A DNA stretch of 64,000 nucleotides from Kineococcus mangrovi (GCF_041320705.1 NZ_JBGGTQ010000004.1:248001-312000), one strand, 5' to 3'; positions 16,572 to 24,696 are shown, counted from the stretch's first letter. Notes: a model not told the origin generated them from the sequence alone. Numbers and translations: made by a program.

Positions 16572-17453
16572 ATGCACCGGCACCACAACGGGGTCAAGAC
16601 CGCCGTGCTCTTCGGCGCGATCTGGGCCGTGCTGCTGCTCATCGGGGGCCTGCTGGCGTCCTCGTTCCGCGCCCCCGTGATCCTCCTGGTCTTCGTCCTC
16701 ATCGGCGTCGGGACGTCGGCCTACGGCTACTGGAACTCCGCGACGCTGGCCCTGCGCGCCATGCGGGCACGCCCGGTCTCCGAGGCCGAGCAGCCCGCGA
16801 TGTACCGGATCGTGCGCGAGTTGTCGACGGCGGCGCGTCAGCCGATGCCCCGGTTGCACGTGTCACCGACCATGGCGCCGAACGCCTTCGCGACGGGACG
16901 CAACCCGCAGAACGCGGCCGTGTGCTGCACCGAGGGCATCCTGCAGCTGCTCGACGAGCGCGAGCTGCGGGGGGTCCTCGGCCACGAGCTGATGCACGTC
17001 TACAACCGCGACATCCTCACCAGCTCGGTCGCCGGCGCCCTCGCCGGGGTCATCACCTCGATCGCGCAGTTCGGGTTGTTCTTCGGCTCGGTGCTGGGCG
17101 GGGGGCGCGACGAGGACCGGCCCAACCCGCTCGCGATGCTGCTGCTCTCCCTCGTGGCCCCGCTGGCCGCGACCGTCATCCAGCTCGCGATCTCCCGCAC
17201 CCGCGAGTACGACGCGGACGAGGACGGCGCCAAGCTGACGGGGGACCCGCTGGCCCTGGCCTCCGCGCTGCGCAAGCTGGAGATGGGCACCCGTCAGCTG
17301 CCGCTGCCGCCCGAGCGCGAGCTCGTGAACTCCAGCCACATGATGATCGCGAACCCGTTCCGCGGGCAGGGGGTCGCCAAGCTCTTCTCCACCCACCCAC
17401 CCATGGCCGAGCGCATCGCGCGGCTGGAGGCCCTCGCCGGCTACCGGCGCTGA
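16572..17453 (+). CDS. htpX: M48-family membrane zinc protease HtpX homologue
   Basis: A 293-residue membrane metalloprotease that degrades damaged membrane proteins. Two N-terminal helices (about 10-30 and 35-52) precede a cytoplasmic domain with the zinc motif HELMH (His138, Glu139, His142). The third ligand is probably in SRTREYDADEDGA (Glu about 214), and two further hydrophobic stretches lie at about 151-175 and 188-207. Near the C-terminus, HMMIANPF and FSTHPPMAERIARLE are typical of HtpX. It starts on ATG with GGGAAGGGACGG upstream. It is divergent from the SpoIIE-type phosphatase gene and convergent with yajQ. Envelope-stress control is known for the family but is not shown by the sequence. 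Confidence 0.93.
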   Translation: MHRHHNGVKTAVLFGAIWAVLLLIGGLLASSFRAPVILLVFVLIGVGTSAYGYWNSATLALRAMRARPVSEAEQPAMYRIVRELSTAARQPMPRLHVSPTMAPNAFATGRNPQNAAVCCTEGILQLLDERELRGVLGHELMHVYNRDILTSSVAGALAGVITSIAQFGLFFGSVLGGGRDEDRPNPLAMLLLSLVAPLAATVIQLAISRTREYDADEDGAKLTGDPLALASALRKLEMGTRQLPLPPERELVNSSHMMIANPFRGQGVAKLFSTHPPMAERIARLEALAGYRR

Positions 17454-17609
17454 GGGGTCGACCGGCCGGTGGGCCCGACGGCGCCGGGGCGGGGCCGGCG
17501 GGGAGGTCCGCACCGGCGCCGCCGCACCCCCGGAGCACCCCGCGAGGACACCGCCGGTCGGTGCCGGCCACCGCCGGGTCGAGCGGGGCTCGCCGGCCCT
17601 GACCCGCGG

Positions 17610-17626
17610 GACCCCCGGGGGGGGTC
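17610..17626. terminator. Hairpin between convergent htpX and yajQ
   Basis: The 182-base gap downstream of htpX is a very GC-rich stretch without a credible gene. Near its yajQ end lies a seven-base-pair stem, GACCCCC-GGG-GGGGGTC, suitable as a terminator for yajQ and possibly for htpX. No T tract is present. Confidence 0.35.
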
Positions 17627-17635
17627 TCGGTCACC

Positions 17636-18127
17636 TCAGCGGTAGTTCACGAACTGGAGCGCGACGTCGAGGTCGGCCCCCTTGAGCAGCGCGATGACGT
17701 CCTGCAGGTCGTCGCGGCTCTTGGAGCTGACGCGCATCTCCTCGCCGGTGACCTGCGTCTTGACGCCCTTGGGACCCTCGTCGCGGATGATCTTGCCGAT
17801 CTTCTTCGCGACGTCCTGGGCCAGGCCCTCCTTGAGGGTGGCGGTGATGCGGTGCTCCTTGCCGGACGGGAGCGGCTCGGAGGTGTCGAGCGCCTTGAGG
17901 GACACCCCGCGCTTGACGAGCTTGGTCTGCAGCACGTCGAGCACCGCGTTCACGCGGTCCTCGGAGCTGGCGACCATGAGGATCGACTCCCCGCTCCAGC
18001 GGACGTCGGCCCCGACGCCCTTGAAGTCGTAGCGCTGGGAGATCTCCTTGGCGGCCTGGTTGAGGGCGTTGTCGACCTCCTGGCGGTCCACCTTGCTGAC
18101 GACGTCGAACGACGACTCGCTGGGCAC
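17636..18127 (-). CDS. yajQ: YajQ-family nucleotide-binding protein
   Basis: A 163-residue protein of the YajQ (DUF520) family, small proteins of two ferredoxin-like folds. Some members bind nucleotides, and a Xanthomonas member was reported to bind cyclic di-GMP. Family landmarks are [54 protein letters not shown] and the C-terminal [10 protein letters not shown]. The GTG at 18127 has AGGAGG nine bases upstream and gives the standard family length. The longer frame to 18205 is rejected. It is transcribed away from the tRNA cluster and shares a roughly 95-base regulatory gap with it. Confidence 0.95.
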   Translation of the reverse strand: MPSESSFDVVSKVDRQEVDNALNQAAKEISQRYDFKGVGADVRWSGESILMVASSEDRVNAVLDVLQTKLVKRGVSLKALDTSEPLPSGKEHRITATLKEGLAQDVAKKIGKIIRDEGPKGVKTQVTGEEMRVSSKSRDDLQDVIALLKGADLDVALQFVNYR

Positions 18128-18163
18128 GAGGGGGGTCCTCCTGGTGTGGATCGGGATCTCGGT

Positions 18164-18193
18164 TTCCGAGCAGTGCCTCGGGCTTGCTATCGT
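18164..18193 (+). promoter_or_regulatory. Candidate promoter of the tRNA-Tyr/Thr/Met cluster
   Basis: A TATCGT -10 element (18188-18193) preceded by TGC, giving an extended -10, lies 31 bases before tRNA-Tyr. A weak -35 (TTCCGA, about 18164-18169) is placed 18 bases upstream. The motif and position are seen; activity is inferred. Confidence 0.45.
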
Positions 18194-18223
18194 CTCACCC
18201 GTCACCAGCTCGCTGGTGGCACT

Positions 18224-18305
18224 GGCGGGTTGCCCGAGCGGCCAAAGGGAGCGGATTGTAAATCCGCCGGCGTAGCCTACGTTGGTTCGAATCCATCACC
18301 CGCCA
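18224..18305 (+). tRNA. tRNA-Tyr (GTA)
   Basis: Acceptor arms GGCGGGT (18224-18230) and ACCCGCC (18298-18304) pair perfectly, with discriminator A. The anticodon loop in CGGATTGTAAATCCG reads GTA, so the tRNA decodes UAC and UAU. The 82-base length with an enlarged variable arm fits bacterial class II tRNA-Tyr. The T loop TTCGAAT is present. CCA is not encoded. Confidence 0.95.
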
Positions 18306-18410
18306 CGTCGCGAGTCGCGACCCGGTGCTCCGCGCGGAGCACCGGGTCGTGCCGTGTAAGGTCTTCACCGGCCGCGCACGCGGCAGTACGACCAGCAACA
18401 TCGCAGCACT

Positions 18411-18482
<72 letters not shown>

Positions 18483-18510
18483 CGCAGCCGGCGGCCTCCG
18501 CCGGACGCAC

Positions 18511-18583
18511 GGCGGGGTAGCTCAGTTGGTAGAGCAAGCGGCTCATAATCGCTGTGTCGCCGGTTCAAGTCCGGCCCTCGCTA
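18511..18583 (+). tRNA. tRNA-Met (CAT), probably elongator
   Basis: Acceptor GGCGGGG (18511-18517) pairs with CCTCGCT (18576-18582) with two G-T wobbles, including the first pair. The anticodon loop CTCATAA gives CAT. The T arm GCCGG-TTCAAGT-CCGGC is perfect. The anticodon stem lacks the three consecutive G-C pairs of initiators, so elongator Met is more likely than initiator. It ends 168 bases before rpmG. Confidence 0.9.
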
Positions 18584-18751
18584 CAGCGCACGACGCGCCC
18601 CGAGCGGTCACCGTCCCGGTGGCCGCTCGTCGCGCGTCCGGGCGTCGTGCGCTCATCGCGTACCCTGGTAGGCAGTTCGGCGGAGCAGTCCTGGACACCG
18701 CCCGCAGTTGACGACACGCAGTCGCTACAGACCGAGGAAGAGGCACCCGCC

Positions 18752-18919
18752 GTGGCCAAGACCACCGACGTCCGCCCGAAGATCACCATGGCTTGCACCG
18801 AGTGCAAGGAGCGGAACTACATCACCAAGAAGAACCGCCGGAACGACCCCGACCGTCTCGACCTGGCGAAGTTCTGCCCGCGCTGCGGCAAGAAGACCAC
18901 GCACCGCGAGACCCGCTGA
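18752..18919 (+). CDS. rpmG: 50S ribosomal protein L33, zinc-containing form
   Basis: A 55-residue L33 of the large ribosomal subunit. Two CxxC pairs, CTEC (residues 15-18) and CPRC (42-45), make it the zinc-binding type. It starts on GTG, giving [15 protein letters not shown]. It follows the tRNA cluster and precedes two hydratase-fold genes. The same neighbour order (rpmG then hadA, hadB) occurs in mycobacteria. Zinc-free paralogues often exist elsewhere under Zur control, but none is in this window. Confidence 0.95.
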   Translation: MAKTTDVRPKITMACTECKERNYITKKNRRNDPDRLDLAKFCPRCGKKTTHRETR

Positions 18920-18951
18920 CCCTCTCGTCCCGACCGGGGAGCCGCACCGCC

Positions 18952-19431
18952 GTGACCGTCACCGTCGACGAGTCCTTCGCGGGGCGCGTCTACCCCTCCA
19001 CCGGGGCGACCCTGGTGACCGCCGACGCGGTCCGGGCCTTCGCCCGGGCCGTGCGGGCGGCCCACCCCAGCCACCACGACTCGGGCGCGGCCCGTGCGGC
19101 CGGCCACGCCGACGTGGTCGCGCCCCCGACGTTCGCCGTCACCCTCGCCCAGGCCGCCGAGCAGCAGTTCGTCGCCGACCCGGCCGCCGGGATCGACTTC
19201 TCCCGCGTCGTGCACGGCGAGGAGCAGTTCACCCACCACCGCCCGATCGTCGCCGGTGACGAGGTGGCCGCCGAGCTGCACGTCGACCGCGTCCGCGTCG
19301 TGCGCGGCAACGCCATGGTCACCACGCGCGTCGAGCTGACCCTCGCCGACGGCACCCCGCTGACGACGGTCGTCTCGATGCTCGTCGTCCGCGCCCCCGA
19401 CCCCGCGCCCGCCCCGGAGGAGACCTCGTGA
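18952..19431 (+). CDS. FAS1-like/HadA-type hydratase-fold protein
   Basis: A 159-residue hot-dog-fold protein of the MaoC N-terminal-domain type (the UPF0336/HadA group). In mycobacteria HadA is the substrate-holding partner of the catalytic subunit HadB in the FAS-II (3R)-hydroxyacyl-ACP dehydratase. The conserved stretch VVAPPTFAVTLAQ and the later HGEEQFTHHRPIVAGDEVAAEL fit. The catalytic D-x-N-P-x-H motif is absent, as expected for this partner. The GTG at 18952 has GGGGAG about ten bases upstream. It overlaps the HadB-like gene by four bases. This bacterial group is not expected to make mycolates, so the substrate is open. Confidence 0.87.
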   Translation: MTVTVDESFAGRVYPSTGATLVTADAVRAFARAVRAAHPSHHDSGAARAAGHADVVAPPTFAVTLAQAAEQQFVADPAAGIDFSRVVHGEEQFTHHRPIVAGDEVAAELHVDRVRVVRGNAMVTTRVELTLADGTPLTTVVSMLVVRAPDPAPAPEETS

Positions 19432-19847
19432 GCGAGGAGCTGAGCGCCGAGGTCGGCACCGAGCTGCCGACCGCCCGCTACGAGCTGTCCCGCGAAGACC
19501 TGCGCTCCTACGCCGAGGCCTCGGGCGACCGCAACCCGATCCACCTCGACGAGGCCACCGCGCGCTCGGTCGGGCTGCCCGACGTCATCGCCCACGGGAT
19601 GCTGACGATGGGCCTGGCGGGCACCGTGGTCGCCGACTGGGTCGGCGACCCCGCGCGCGTGCTGTCCTACGGCACGAAGTTCACCGCGCCCGTCGTCGTC
19701 CCCGCCGACGCACCGGCCGTCGTCGAGGTGGCGGGGACGGTCGTCGCGCTCGACGAGGCCGCCGGCACCGCCGAGGTCGACCTCGTCGTCACCAGCGCCG
19801 GCGCGAAGGTCCTGACGCGAGCCCGCGCGGTCGTCGCGCTCCGGTGA
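19428..19847 (+). CDS. MaoC-like (R)-hydratase, HadB type
   Basis: A 139-residue hot-dog-fold hydratase/dehydratase. The catalytic hydratase-2 motif is intact: YAEASGDRNPIHLDEATA, with Asp34 and His39 as likely catalytic residues, followed by GLPDVIAHGMLTMGL. In mycobacteria the equivalent HadB works with HadA on long acyl-ACP. Here the same pairing by four-base overlap suggests an obligate heterodimer. The gene starts on GTG inside the stop of the HadA-like gene and itself overlaps the MFS gene, so four genes from HadA to MurB are translationally linked. Confidence 0.9.
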   Translation: MSEELSAEVGTELPTARYELSREDLRSYAEASGDRNPIHLDEATARSVGLPDVIAHGMLTMGLAGTVVADWVGDPARVLSYGTKFTAPVVVPADAPAVVEVAGTVVALDEAAGTAEVDLVVTSAGAKVLTRARAVVALR

Positions 19848-21085
19848 CCACCCCGCCCGTCCCCGCCACCGCGGCGCTGCGGGCGCGGACGGCCGTGTAC
19901 GCGGCGTTCGTCCTCAACGGCGCCTTCACGTCGGCCTGGGTGTCCCGCATCCCCTCCGTCCGCGACACCCTGGACCTGTCCAACGCCCGGATGAGCCTGC
20001 TGCTGCTGGCGCTCTCCCTGGGGTCGGTCACCGCCATGCCGCTGGCCGGGGCCGTCGTCCTGCGCATCGGCCCGGCCCGCACGGTCTTCCTGGGGTCGGT
20101 GGCCGTCGCGACCGGCCTGGTCGTCGTGGGGCTGTCCGTCGACGGCCTCGGGCTCGTGGTCCCGGCCGCCGTCGGCCTGTTCGTCGCCGGCGCCGGGACG
20201 GCGAGCTGGGACGTCGCCATGAACGTCGAGGGCTCGGCCGTCGAGCGACGGCTCGACCGCGCGATCATGTCCCGCTTCCACGCCGCGTGGAGCCTGGGCA
20301 CGGTGCTGTCCGCCGGGCTCGCCGTCCTCCTGCTGCGCCTGGGCGTGCCGACCTGGGCGCACCTGGCGGGGTTCGCCGTCCTCGTCGTCACGGGGACGGC
20401 GATCGCCACCCGCTCGTTCCTCGTGGGCGCGGCCCCCGCGGCGGGACAGGAGCGCCCCGCGGGCAGCATCACGCTGGGTCAGGCGTGGCGCGAGCCCCGC
20501 ACCCTCGTCATCGGCGTCCTCGTCCTGTGCATGGCGTTCGTCGAGGGGACCGCCAACGACTGGCTCGCCCTCGGCATCGTCGACGGCCACGAGGCGGCCC
20601 ACTCCGTCGGCGTCGCGGGCTTCACCGTCTTCGTCGTCGCCATGACGGCTGGTCGCCTCGGTGGCCCCTGGGCGCTGGAGACCTTCGGCCGGGTCCGCGC
20701 CCTGCGGTTCAGCGCCGCGGTCGCCGCCGTCGGGATCGGCGCCTTCGTGCTGTCCCCGAACGTGGGTGTGGCGGTGGCGGGCGCCCTGCTGTGGGGGCTC
20801 GGCACGGCCCTGGGCTTCCCGACCGGCATGAGCGCGGCCGGTGACCAGGAGGTCAACGCGGCCGTGCGCGTCAGCGTCGTGTCCTCCGTGGGCTACACGG
20901 CGTTCCTCGCCGGCCCGCCCCTGCTCGGGCTGCTCGCCGACCACGTCGGCGTCATGACGGCCGTGGTCGCCGCCGCGGTCGCGGCCGTCGTGGGGTCGTT
21001 CGTGGCCGGGGCCACCGCCCCGCACGCCGACGGGACGGCCCTCGGATCGGCGCGCCGCCGCCCGGAGGGCAAGCTGTCCTCGTGA
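19844..21085 (+). CDS. MFS transporter
   Basis: A 413-residue major facilitator with about twelve membrane helices. The first begins AVYAAFVLNGAFTSAWVSRIPSVRDTLDLS, which resembles the N-terminus of YbjJ-like/fucose-permease-like MFS proteins. The loop between helices 2 and 3 is short. The cytoplasmic side carries MSRFHAAWSLGTV, and later helices include GFPTGMSAAGDQEV. It starts on GTG and overlaps both neighbours by four bases. The substrate is unknown. Its place between a hydratase pair and murB is conserved only loosely, so function cannot be read from context. Confidence 0.85.
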   Translation: MTTPPVPATAALRARTAVYAAFVLNGAFTSAWVSRIPSVRDTLDLSNARMSLLLLALSLGSVTAMPLAGAVVLRIGPARTVFLGSVAVATGLVVVGLSVDGLGLVVPAAVGLFVAGAGTASWDVAMNVEGSAVERRLDRAIMSRFHAAWSLGTVLSAGLAVLLLRLGVPTWAHLAGFAVLVVTGTAIATRSFLVGAAPAAGQERPAGSITLGQAWREPRTLVIGVLVLCMAFVEGTANDWLALGIVDGHEAAHSVGVAGFTVFVVAMTAGRLGGPWALETFGRVRALRFSAAVAAVGIGAFVLSPNVGVAVAGALLWGLGTALGFPTGMSAAGDQEVNAAVRVSVVSSVGYTAFLAGPPLLGLLADHVGVMTAVVAAAVAAVVGSFVAGATAPHADGTALGSARRRPEGKLSS

Positions 21086-22152
21086 CCACCACCCTCGCCG
21101 ACCTCACCACCCTGCGCGTCGGGGGACCGGCCCGGCGCCTCGTCGAGGCGCGCACCGAGGACGAGCTGGTGACCGCGGTCGCCGCGGCCGACGCGGCGGG
21201 CGAGCCGCTGCTCCTCGTCGCGGGCGGGTCCAACCTCCTCGTCGCCGACGCCGGGTTCGACGGCACGGTCGTCCACGTCGCCACCGAGGGCGTGCAGGTG
21301 GCCTCCGAGGACGCGTGCGGCGGCGGGATCGTCACCGTCGCCGCCGGCCACCGCTTCGACGACTTCGTCGCCACCGCCGTCGAGCGGGGCTGGGCCGGCG
21401 TGGAGGCCCTGTCCGGCATCCCCGGCAGCGTCGGCGCCACCCCCGTCCAGAACGTCGGCGCGTACGGCCAGGAGGTCGCCCACACGGTCGAGACCGTCCG
21501 CACCTGGGACCGGGTGGAGCGGCGGCGGAAGACCTTCGTGGCCGCCGAGCTGGGCTTCGGCTACCGGACCTCGCTGCTCAAGCGCTCCCGCGTGGCCCTG
21601 AACGGCCCGCACCCCGAGAGCCGCTACGTCGTCCTGGCCGTGACGTTCCAGTTCCCGTTGCGCGCCCACGCCTCCGAGGTCCGCTACCCGGAGCTGGCCC
21701 GCCGCCTCGGCGTCGCGGTGGGCGACCTGGCCCCCGCCCGCGACGTGCGCCGCGCGGTGCTGGAGCTGCGCGCGGGCAAGGGGATGGTGTGGGACCCGGC
21801 CGACCGCAGCGACCACGACACGTGGAGCGCCGGATCCTTCTTCACCAACCCCGTGCTGACCCCCGAGGAGGCCGCGGCGCTCCCCCCCGAGGCGCCGCGG
21901 TTCCCCGCCGGGGACGGCCGGGTCAAGACGTCCGCCGCCTGGCTCATCGACCGCGCCGGGTTCGGCAAGGGGTTCGGCGCCCCCGGCCCGGCGACCCTGT
22001 CGACGAAGCACACCCTCGCCCTGACCAACCGCGGGTCCGCCACGGCCACCGACCTCCTCGACCTCGCCCGGACCGTGGCCGACGGCGTCGAGAGGGAGTT
22101 CGGGGTGCGGCTCGTCAACGAGCCCGTGCTCGTGGGGGCCTCGCTCGACTGA
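21082..22152 (+). CDS. murB: UDP-N-acetylenolpyruvoylglucosamine reductase MurB
   Basis: A 356-residue FAD enzyme that reduces UDP-GlcNAc-enolpyruvate with NADPH to UDP-MurNAc, the second committed step of peptidoglycan precursor synthesis in the cytoplasm. FAD-binding segments are LLLVAGGSNLLVAD (about 43-56) and VEALSGIPGSVGATPVQNVG. The catalytic serine is in SAGSFFTNPV, and the C-terminal Glu is in VNEPVLVG. The length and the absence of a type IIb deletion fit type I MurB. It starts on GTG overlapping the MFS stop. It converges on the GntR gene six bases away, with no room for a terminator. Confidence 0.96.
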   Translation: MTTTLADLTTLRVGGPARRLVEARTEDELVTAVAAADAAGEPLLLVAGGSNLLVADAGFDGTVVHVATEGVQVASEDACGGGIVTVAAGHRFDDFVATAVERGWAGVEALSGIPGSVGATPVQNVGAYGQEVAHTVETVRTWDRVERRRKTFVAAELGFGYRTSLLKRSRVALNGPHPESRYVVLAVTFQFPLRAHASEVRYPELARRLGVAVGDLAPARDVRRAVLELRAGKGMVWDPADRSDHDTWSAGSFFTNPVLTPEEAAALPPEAPRFPAGDGRVKTSAAWLIDRAGFGKGFGAPGPATLSTKHTLALTNRGSATATDLLDLARTVADGVEREFGVRLVNEPVLVGASLD

Positions 22153-22158
22153 CGGGCT

Positions 22159-22548
22159 TCAGCCGACGGGACGCCGGGACCGTCCCACCGAGTCCAGGGC
22201 CGCGCGGACGACGTCGAGCGCCTGGTCGGGGGTCAGTCCCGAGCTGAGCGCCCGCTCGACGAACCCCTCCGCGGCCCACCGCACGTCCTCCTCCACGCTC
22301 ACCCCGGCCGCGACGACGGTCCCGGTCCGTCGCCGGGAGACCACCGTCCCCGCCAGTTCCAGCTCGCGGTAGGCCCGCTGCACGGTCCCCACCGCGAGTC
22401 CGAGGTCCGCCGCGAGCGCGCGCGCCGCGGGCAGCCGGTCGCCCTCGCGCAGCGCACCGGTCGTCACGAGGGTCGTGACCTGCTCGCGCAGCTGCTCGTA
22501 GGCGGGGACGGCCGAGGCCGTGTCGACGAGGACCCGCAGCTCGCTCAC
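22159..22548 (-). CDS. GntR-family (YtrA-type) transcriptional regulator
   Basis: A 129-residue regulator with an N-terminal winged-helix domain and only a short C-terminal helical tail, the size of the YtrA subfamily. The DNA-binding domain reads AVPAYEQLREQVTTLV, GDRLPAARALAADLGLAVGT (recognition helix) and VQRAYRELELAGTVVSRRRTG. YtrA-type regulators usually repress the membrane or ABC-transporter operon in which they lie. Here the gene overlaps the upstream membrane-protein gene by four bases (GTGA), so it is probably an autoregulator of that two-gene operon. The palindrome at 23479-23496 is the likely operator. Confidence 0.9.
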   Translation of the reverse strand: MSELRVLVDTASAVPAYEQLREQVTTLVTTGALREGDRLPAARALAADLGLAVGTVQRAYRELELAGTVVSRRRTGTVVAAGVSVEEDVRWAAEGFVERALSSGLTPDQALDVVRAALDSVGRSRRPVG

Positions 22549-23462
22549 GAGAGCACGCGCTCGCGCTGAAGGCCACGGGCCGGGACGAGCAGGACGGCGA
22601 GGGCCAGGAGCAGCAGCGGGACGCCCGACAGGGCCACGCCCGCCGCGACGGCGTCGAGGGCGGGCGGCAGGCTCGTGGTCCCCGTCACGACCCTTCCGCC
22701 CTCCTCGTAGCTCCAGGACCCGCCCGCTCGGTGGGCGGCGGACCCGCCGACGGCGACGAGCGCTGCCGCGGTGGTCAGGACGGCGGCGGTCGTCGCCCGG
22801 AGGGCCCGGTGGGCCGCGGCACGGCGCAGCGTGCCGTCGGTCGCCGCGTCGGCCCCCGTGACGGTGGGCCGCTGCGGGACGCGCAGCAGGACGGCGACGG
22901 TCAGCGCGACGGCCAGGGCCCCCGCGAGCGCGATCGGGCCCGCGTAGAAGGCTCCGGGGAAGGGGGTGGCGGTTCCGGTGCTCGGGGGGACGGACACGGT
23001 GATCCCCCGTCCCGAGTCGTCGGCCAGCACCGTCCCCGCCACGCAGACGGCCCAGAGCAGCCCGCAGGCCCCGGCGAACAGCACGACCATCCCGCGCGGC
23101 GCGTCCTGCCGGACGGTGCGCACGGCCAGCCGCGCGGACCGCAGCCGCTGCGCCGGCCGCGGCCAGGTGAGCTCCCCGGCCAGGAGGACCGCCGCGTGCA
23201 GGGCGGCCGCGGCCAGCGGGGCCACGGCGACGAGCTGGGTCCGGCGCAGCGACGTCGGCGGCAGCGACAGCCCGGTGACGAGCAGCGCCACGGCGACGGC
23301 GAGCGCCGCGCCGGCGACGACCGTCCCGCGGCGCCGGGCACGGACCACGGGCAGGGTGAACTGCGCCGAGGGTGCGTGCCGGACGAGGAGCACGCAGCCC
23401 ACCACGATCCCGCCGATGAGCAGGAGGGTCAGCGGTAGGGCGACGACGAGCGGTGCGAACAC
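22545..23462 (-). CDS. Polytopic membrane protein of a GntR/YtrA-type operon
   Basis: A 305-residue protein with about seven or eight hydrophobic segments (LVVALPLTLLLIGGIVVGCVLLV at the N-terminus and GVALSGVPLLLLALAVLLVPA at the C-terminus). Arg-rich loops separate the helices, and a Gly/Ser/Glu-containing outer segment (GGSWSYEEGGRVVTG) lies between the last two. It resembles the DUF1648-like proteins co-encoded with YtrA-type regulators, but I do not recognise a defined family. It starts on GTG with GGGAGG upstream. Its promoter lies directly after the adenosine deaminase gene. Confidence 0.72.
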   Translation of the reverse strand: MFAPLVVALPLTLLLIGGIVVGCVLLVRHAPSAQFTLPVVRARRRGTVVAGAALAVAVALLVTGLSLPPTSLRRTQLVAVAPLAAAALHAAVLLAGELTWPRPAQRLRSARLAVRTVRQDAPRGMVVLFAGACGLLWAVCVAGTVLADDSGRGITVSVPPSTGTATPFPGAFYAGPIALAGALAVALTVAVLLRVPQRPTVTGADAATDGTLRRAAAHRALRATTAAVLTTAAALVAVGGSAAHRAGGSWSYEEGGRVVTGTTSLPPALDAVAAGVALSGVPLLLLALAVLLVPARGLQRERVLS

Positions 23463-23474
23463 GGCGACCTCCCG

Positions 23475-23502
23475 GTATCAATGAATCAACTCATTGAGTC
23501 AA
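23475..23502 (-). promoter_or_regulatory. Promoter and likely GntR operator of the membrane-protein/GntR operon
   Basis: On the minus strand a TTGACT -35 (23502-23497) and a TGATAC -10-like element (23480-23475) are 16 bases apart. The spacer is occupied by the inverted repeat CAATGA-N6-TCATTG (plus-strand 23479-23496), and a second small palindrome TTGAGTCAA (23494-23502) covers the -35. This is AT-rich against a GC-rich background. A repressor bound here would block polymerase. The promoter directly abuts the stop codon (23503-23505) of the adenosine deaminase gene. Confidence 0.65.
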
Positions 23503-24585
23503 TCACACCGCGACGCCCCGCGTCCCCCGTTCCGCGGACCCGGCGGGCTGCGCGATCCAGTCGTCCACCGTCGCGTGCAGCTCCGCCTTCGTCGCCGCCG
23601 GGGCCCGCGAGGCGCTGATCGACGCCTTCGCCAGCCCGGCCAGGCCCTCGTCGTCGAAGCCGTGGTCCTCCCGGGCGCTGCGGTACTGCGCGGCCAGCCG
23701 CGGTCCGAACAGCAGCGGGTCGTCCGCGCCCAGGGCGATGATCGCGCCCGCGGACACCAACTGCCGCAACGGGACCCGCGGCAGGTCGGGGTAGACGCCG
23801 AGCGAGACGTTGCTCGTCGGGCAGACCTCCAGCGCGATGCCCGCGTGGACCAGCCGCTCCAGCAGTCGCGGGTCCTCGCCGCTGCGCACCCCGTGCCCGA
23901 GCCGGTCCGGGCGCAGGGCCCGCAGCGTCGCCTCGACGTGCTGCGCGCCGAGCAGCTCACCGGAGTGCGGCACGCACGCCAGCCCCGCGGCCCGGGCGAT
24001 GTCGAAGGCCCCGGCGAACTCGGCCGTGTCCCCGCGCCGTTCGTCGTTGGACAGGCCGAAGCCGACGACCGTGCCGGGGCCGTCCCCGGCGTACCTGGCC
24101 GCCAGCCGGGCGAGGGTCCGCGCGTCGAGGGGGTGCCGGATCCGGCTGGCCGCCACGACGACCGCCACCTGCGTCCCCGTGAGGGCCGTGGCGTCGCGCG
24201 CGGCCTGCAGGACGATCTCCAGGGCCGGGGTGATGCCGCCGACGTGCACGGCGTAGGAGGTGGGGTCGACCTGCAGCTCCAGCCACCGCGACCCCTCCGC
24301 CGCGTCGTCGGCGGCCGCCTCCAGGACGATGCGCCGCATGTCGTCGGCCGTGCGCACGCAGGCGCGCGCGGCGTCGTAGAGCCGCTGGAACCGGAACCAC
24401 CCGCGGGCGTCGGGGGACAGGGTGATCATGGCCTGCGAGCTCAGCGTCGCGGGGAGCCGGGTGCCGTGCCGCTGCGCGAGCTCGAGCAGGGTCGAGGTCC
24501 GCATCGACCCGGTGAAGTGCAGGTGCAGGTGGGCCTTGGGGAGGGTCTCGACCGCGCGCGTCACGCTCCGTGAGTCTGCCAGCAC
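23503..24585 (-). CDS. Adenosine deaminase family protein
   Basis: A 360-residue metal-dependent amidohydrolase of the adenosine/adenine deaminase family, which turns adenosine into inosine in purine salvage. Zinc ligands are in KAHLHLHFTG near residue 20. Other family blocks are CVPHSGELLG (usually HAGE), GHGVR, EVCPTSNVSLG and ALGADDPLLF (usually N-T/S-DDP). The small departures leave substrate open: adenosine, adenine or aminodeoxyfutalosine are all possible. The GTG at 24585 has GGAG six bases upstream. A second GTG at 24564 is less well placed. No terminator is visible before the next promoter. Confidence 0.87.
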   Translation of the reverse strand: MLADSRSVTRAVETLPKAHLHLHFTGSMRTSTLLELAQRHGTRLPATLSSQAMITLSPDARGWFRFQRLYDAARACVRTADDMRRIVLEAAADDAAEGSRWLELQVDPTSYAVHVGGITPALEIVLQAARDATALTGTQVAVVVAASRIRHPLDARTLARLAARYAGDGPGTVVGFGLSNDERRGDTAEFAGAFDIARAAGLACVPHSGELLGAQHVEATLRALRPDRLGHGVRSGEDPRLLERLVHAGIALEVCPTSNVSLGVYPDLPRVPLRQLVSAGAIIALGADDPLLFGPRLAAQYRSAREDHGFDDEGLAGLAKASISASRAPAATKAELHATVDDWIAQPAGSAERGTRGVAV

Positions 24586-24624
24586 GCCCGGCTCCGCGCG
24601 GGGCCGGAGGGGCCTGGTGGAACG

Positions 24625-24673
24625 CCTCGGTGGCCCCGTGGGGTCGATGATCGGCCGCGTGGGGCCACCGAGG
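24625..24673 (-). terminator. Long-arm inverted repeat downstream of the response-regulator gene
   Basis: Perfect 13-base arms, CCTCGGTGGCCCC and GGGGCCACCGAGG, are separated by 23 bases. They lie between the response-regulator stop and the adenosine deaminase start, both on the minus strand. A terminator for the two-component operon is the simplest reading. The large loop is unusual, so an operator or RNA switch is possible. Confidence 0.5.
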
Positions 24674-24696
24674 TCGACCCCGCGCCCCTGCGCGCA

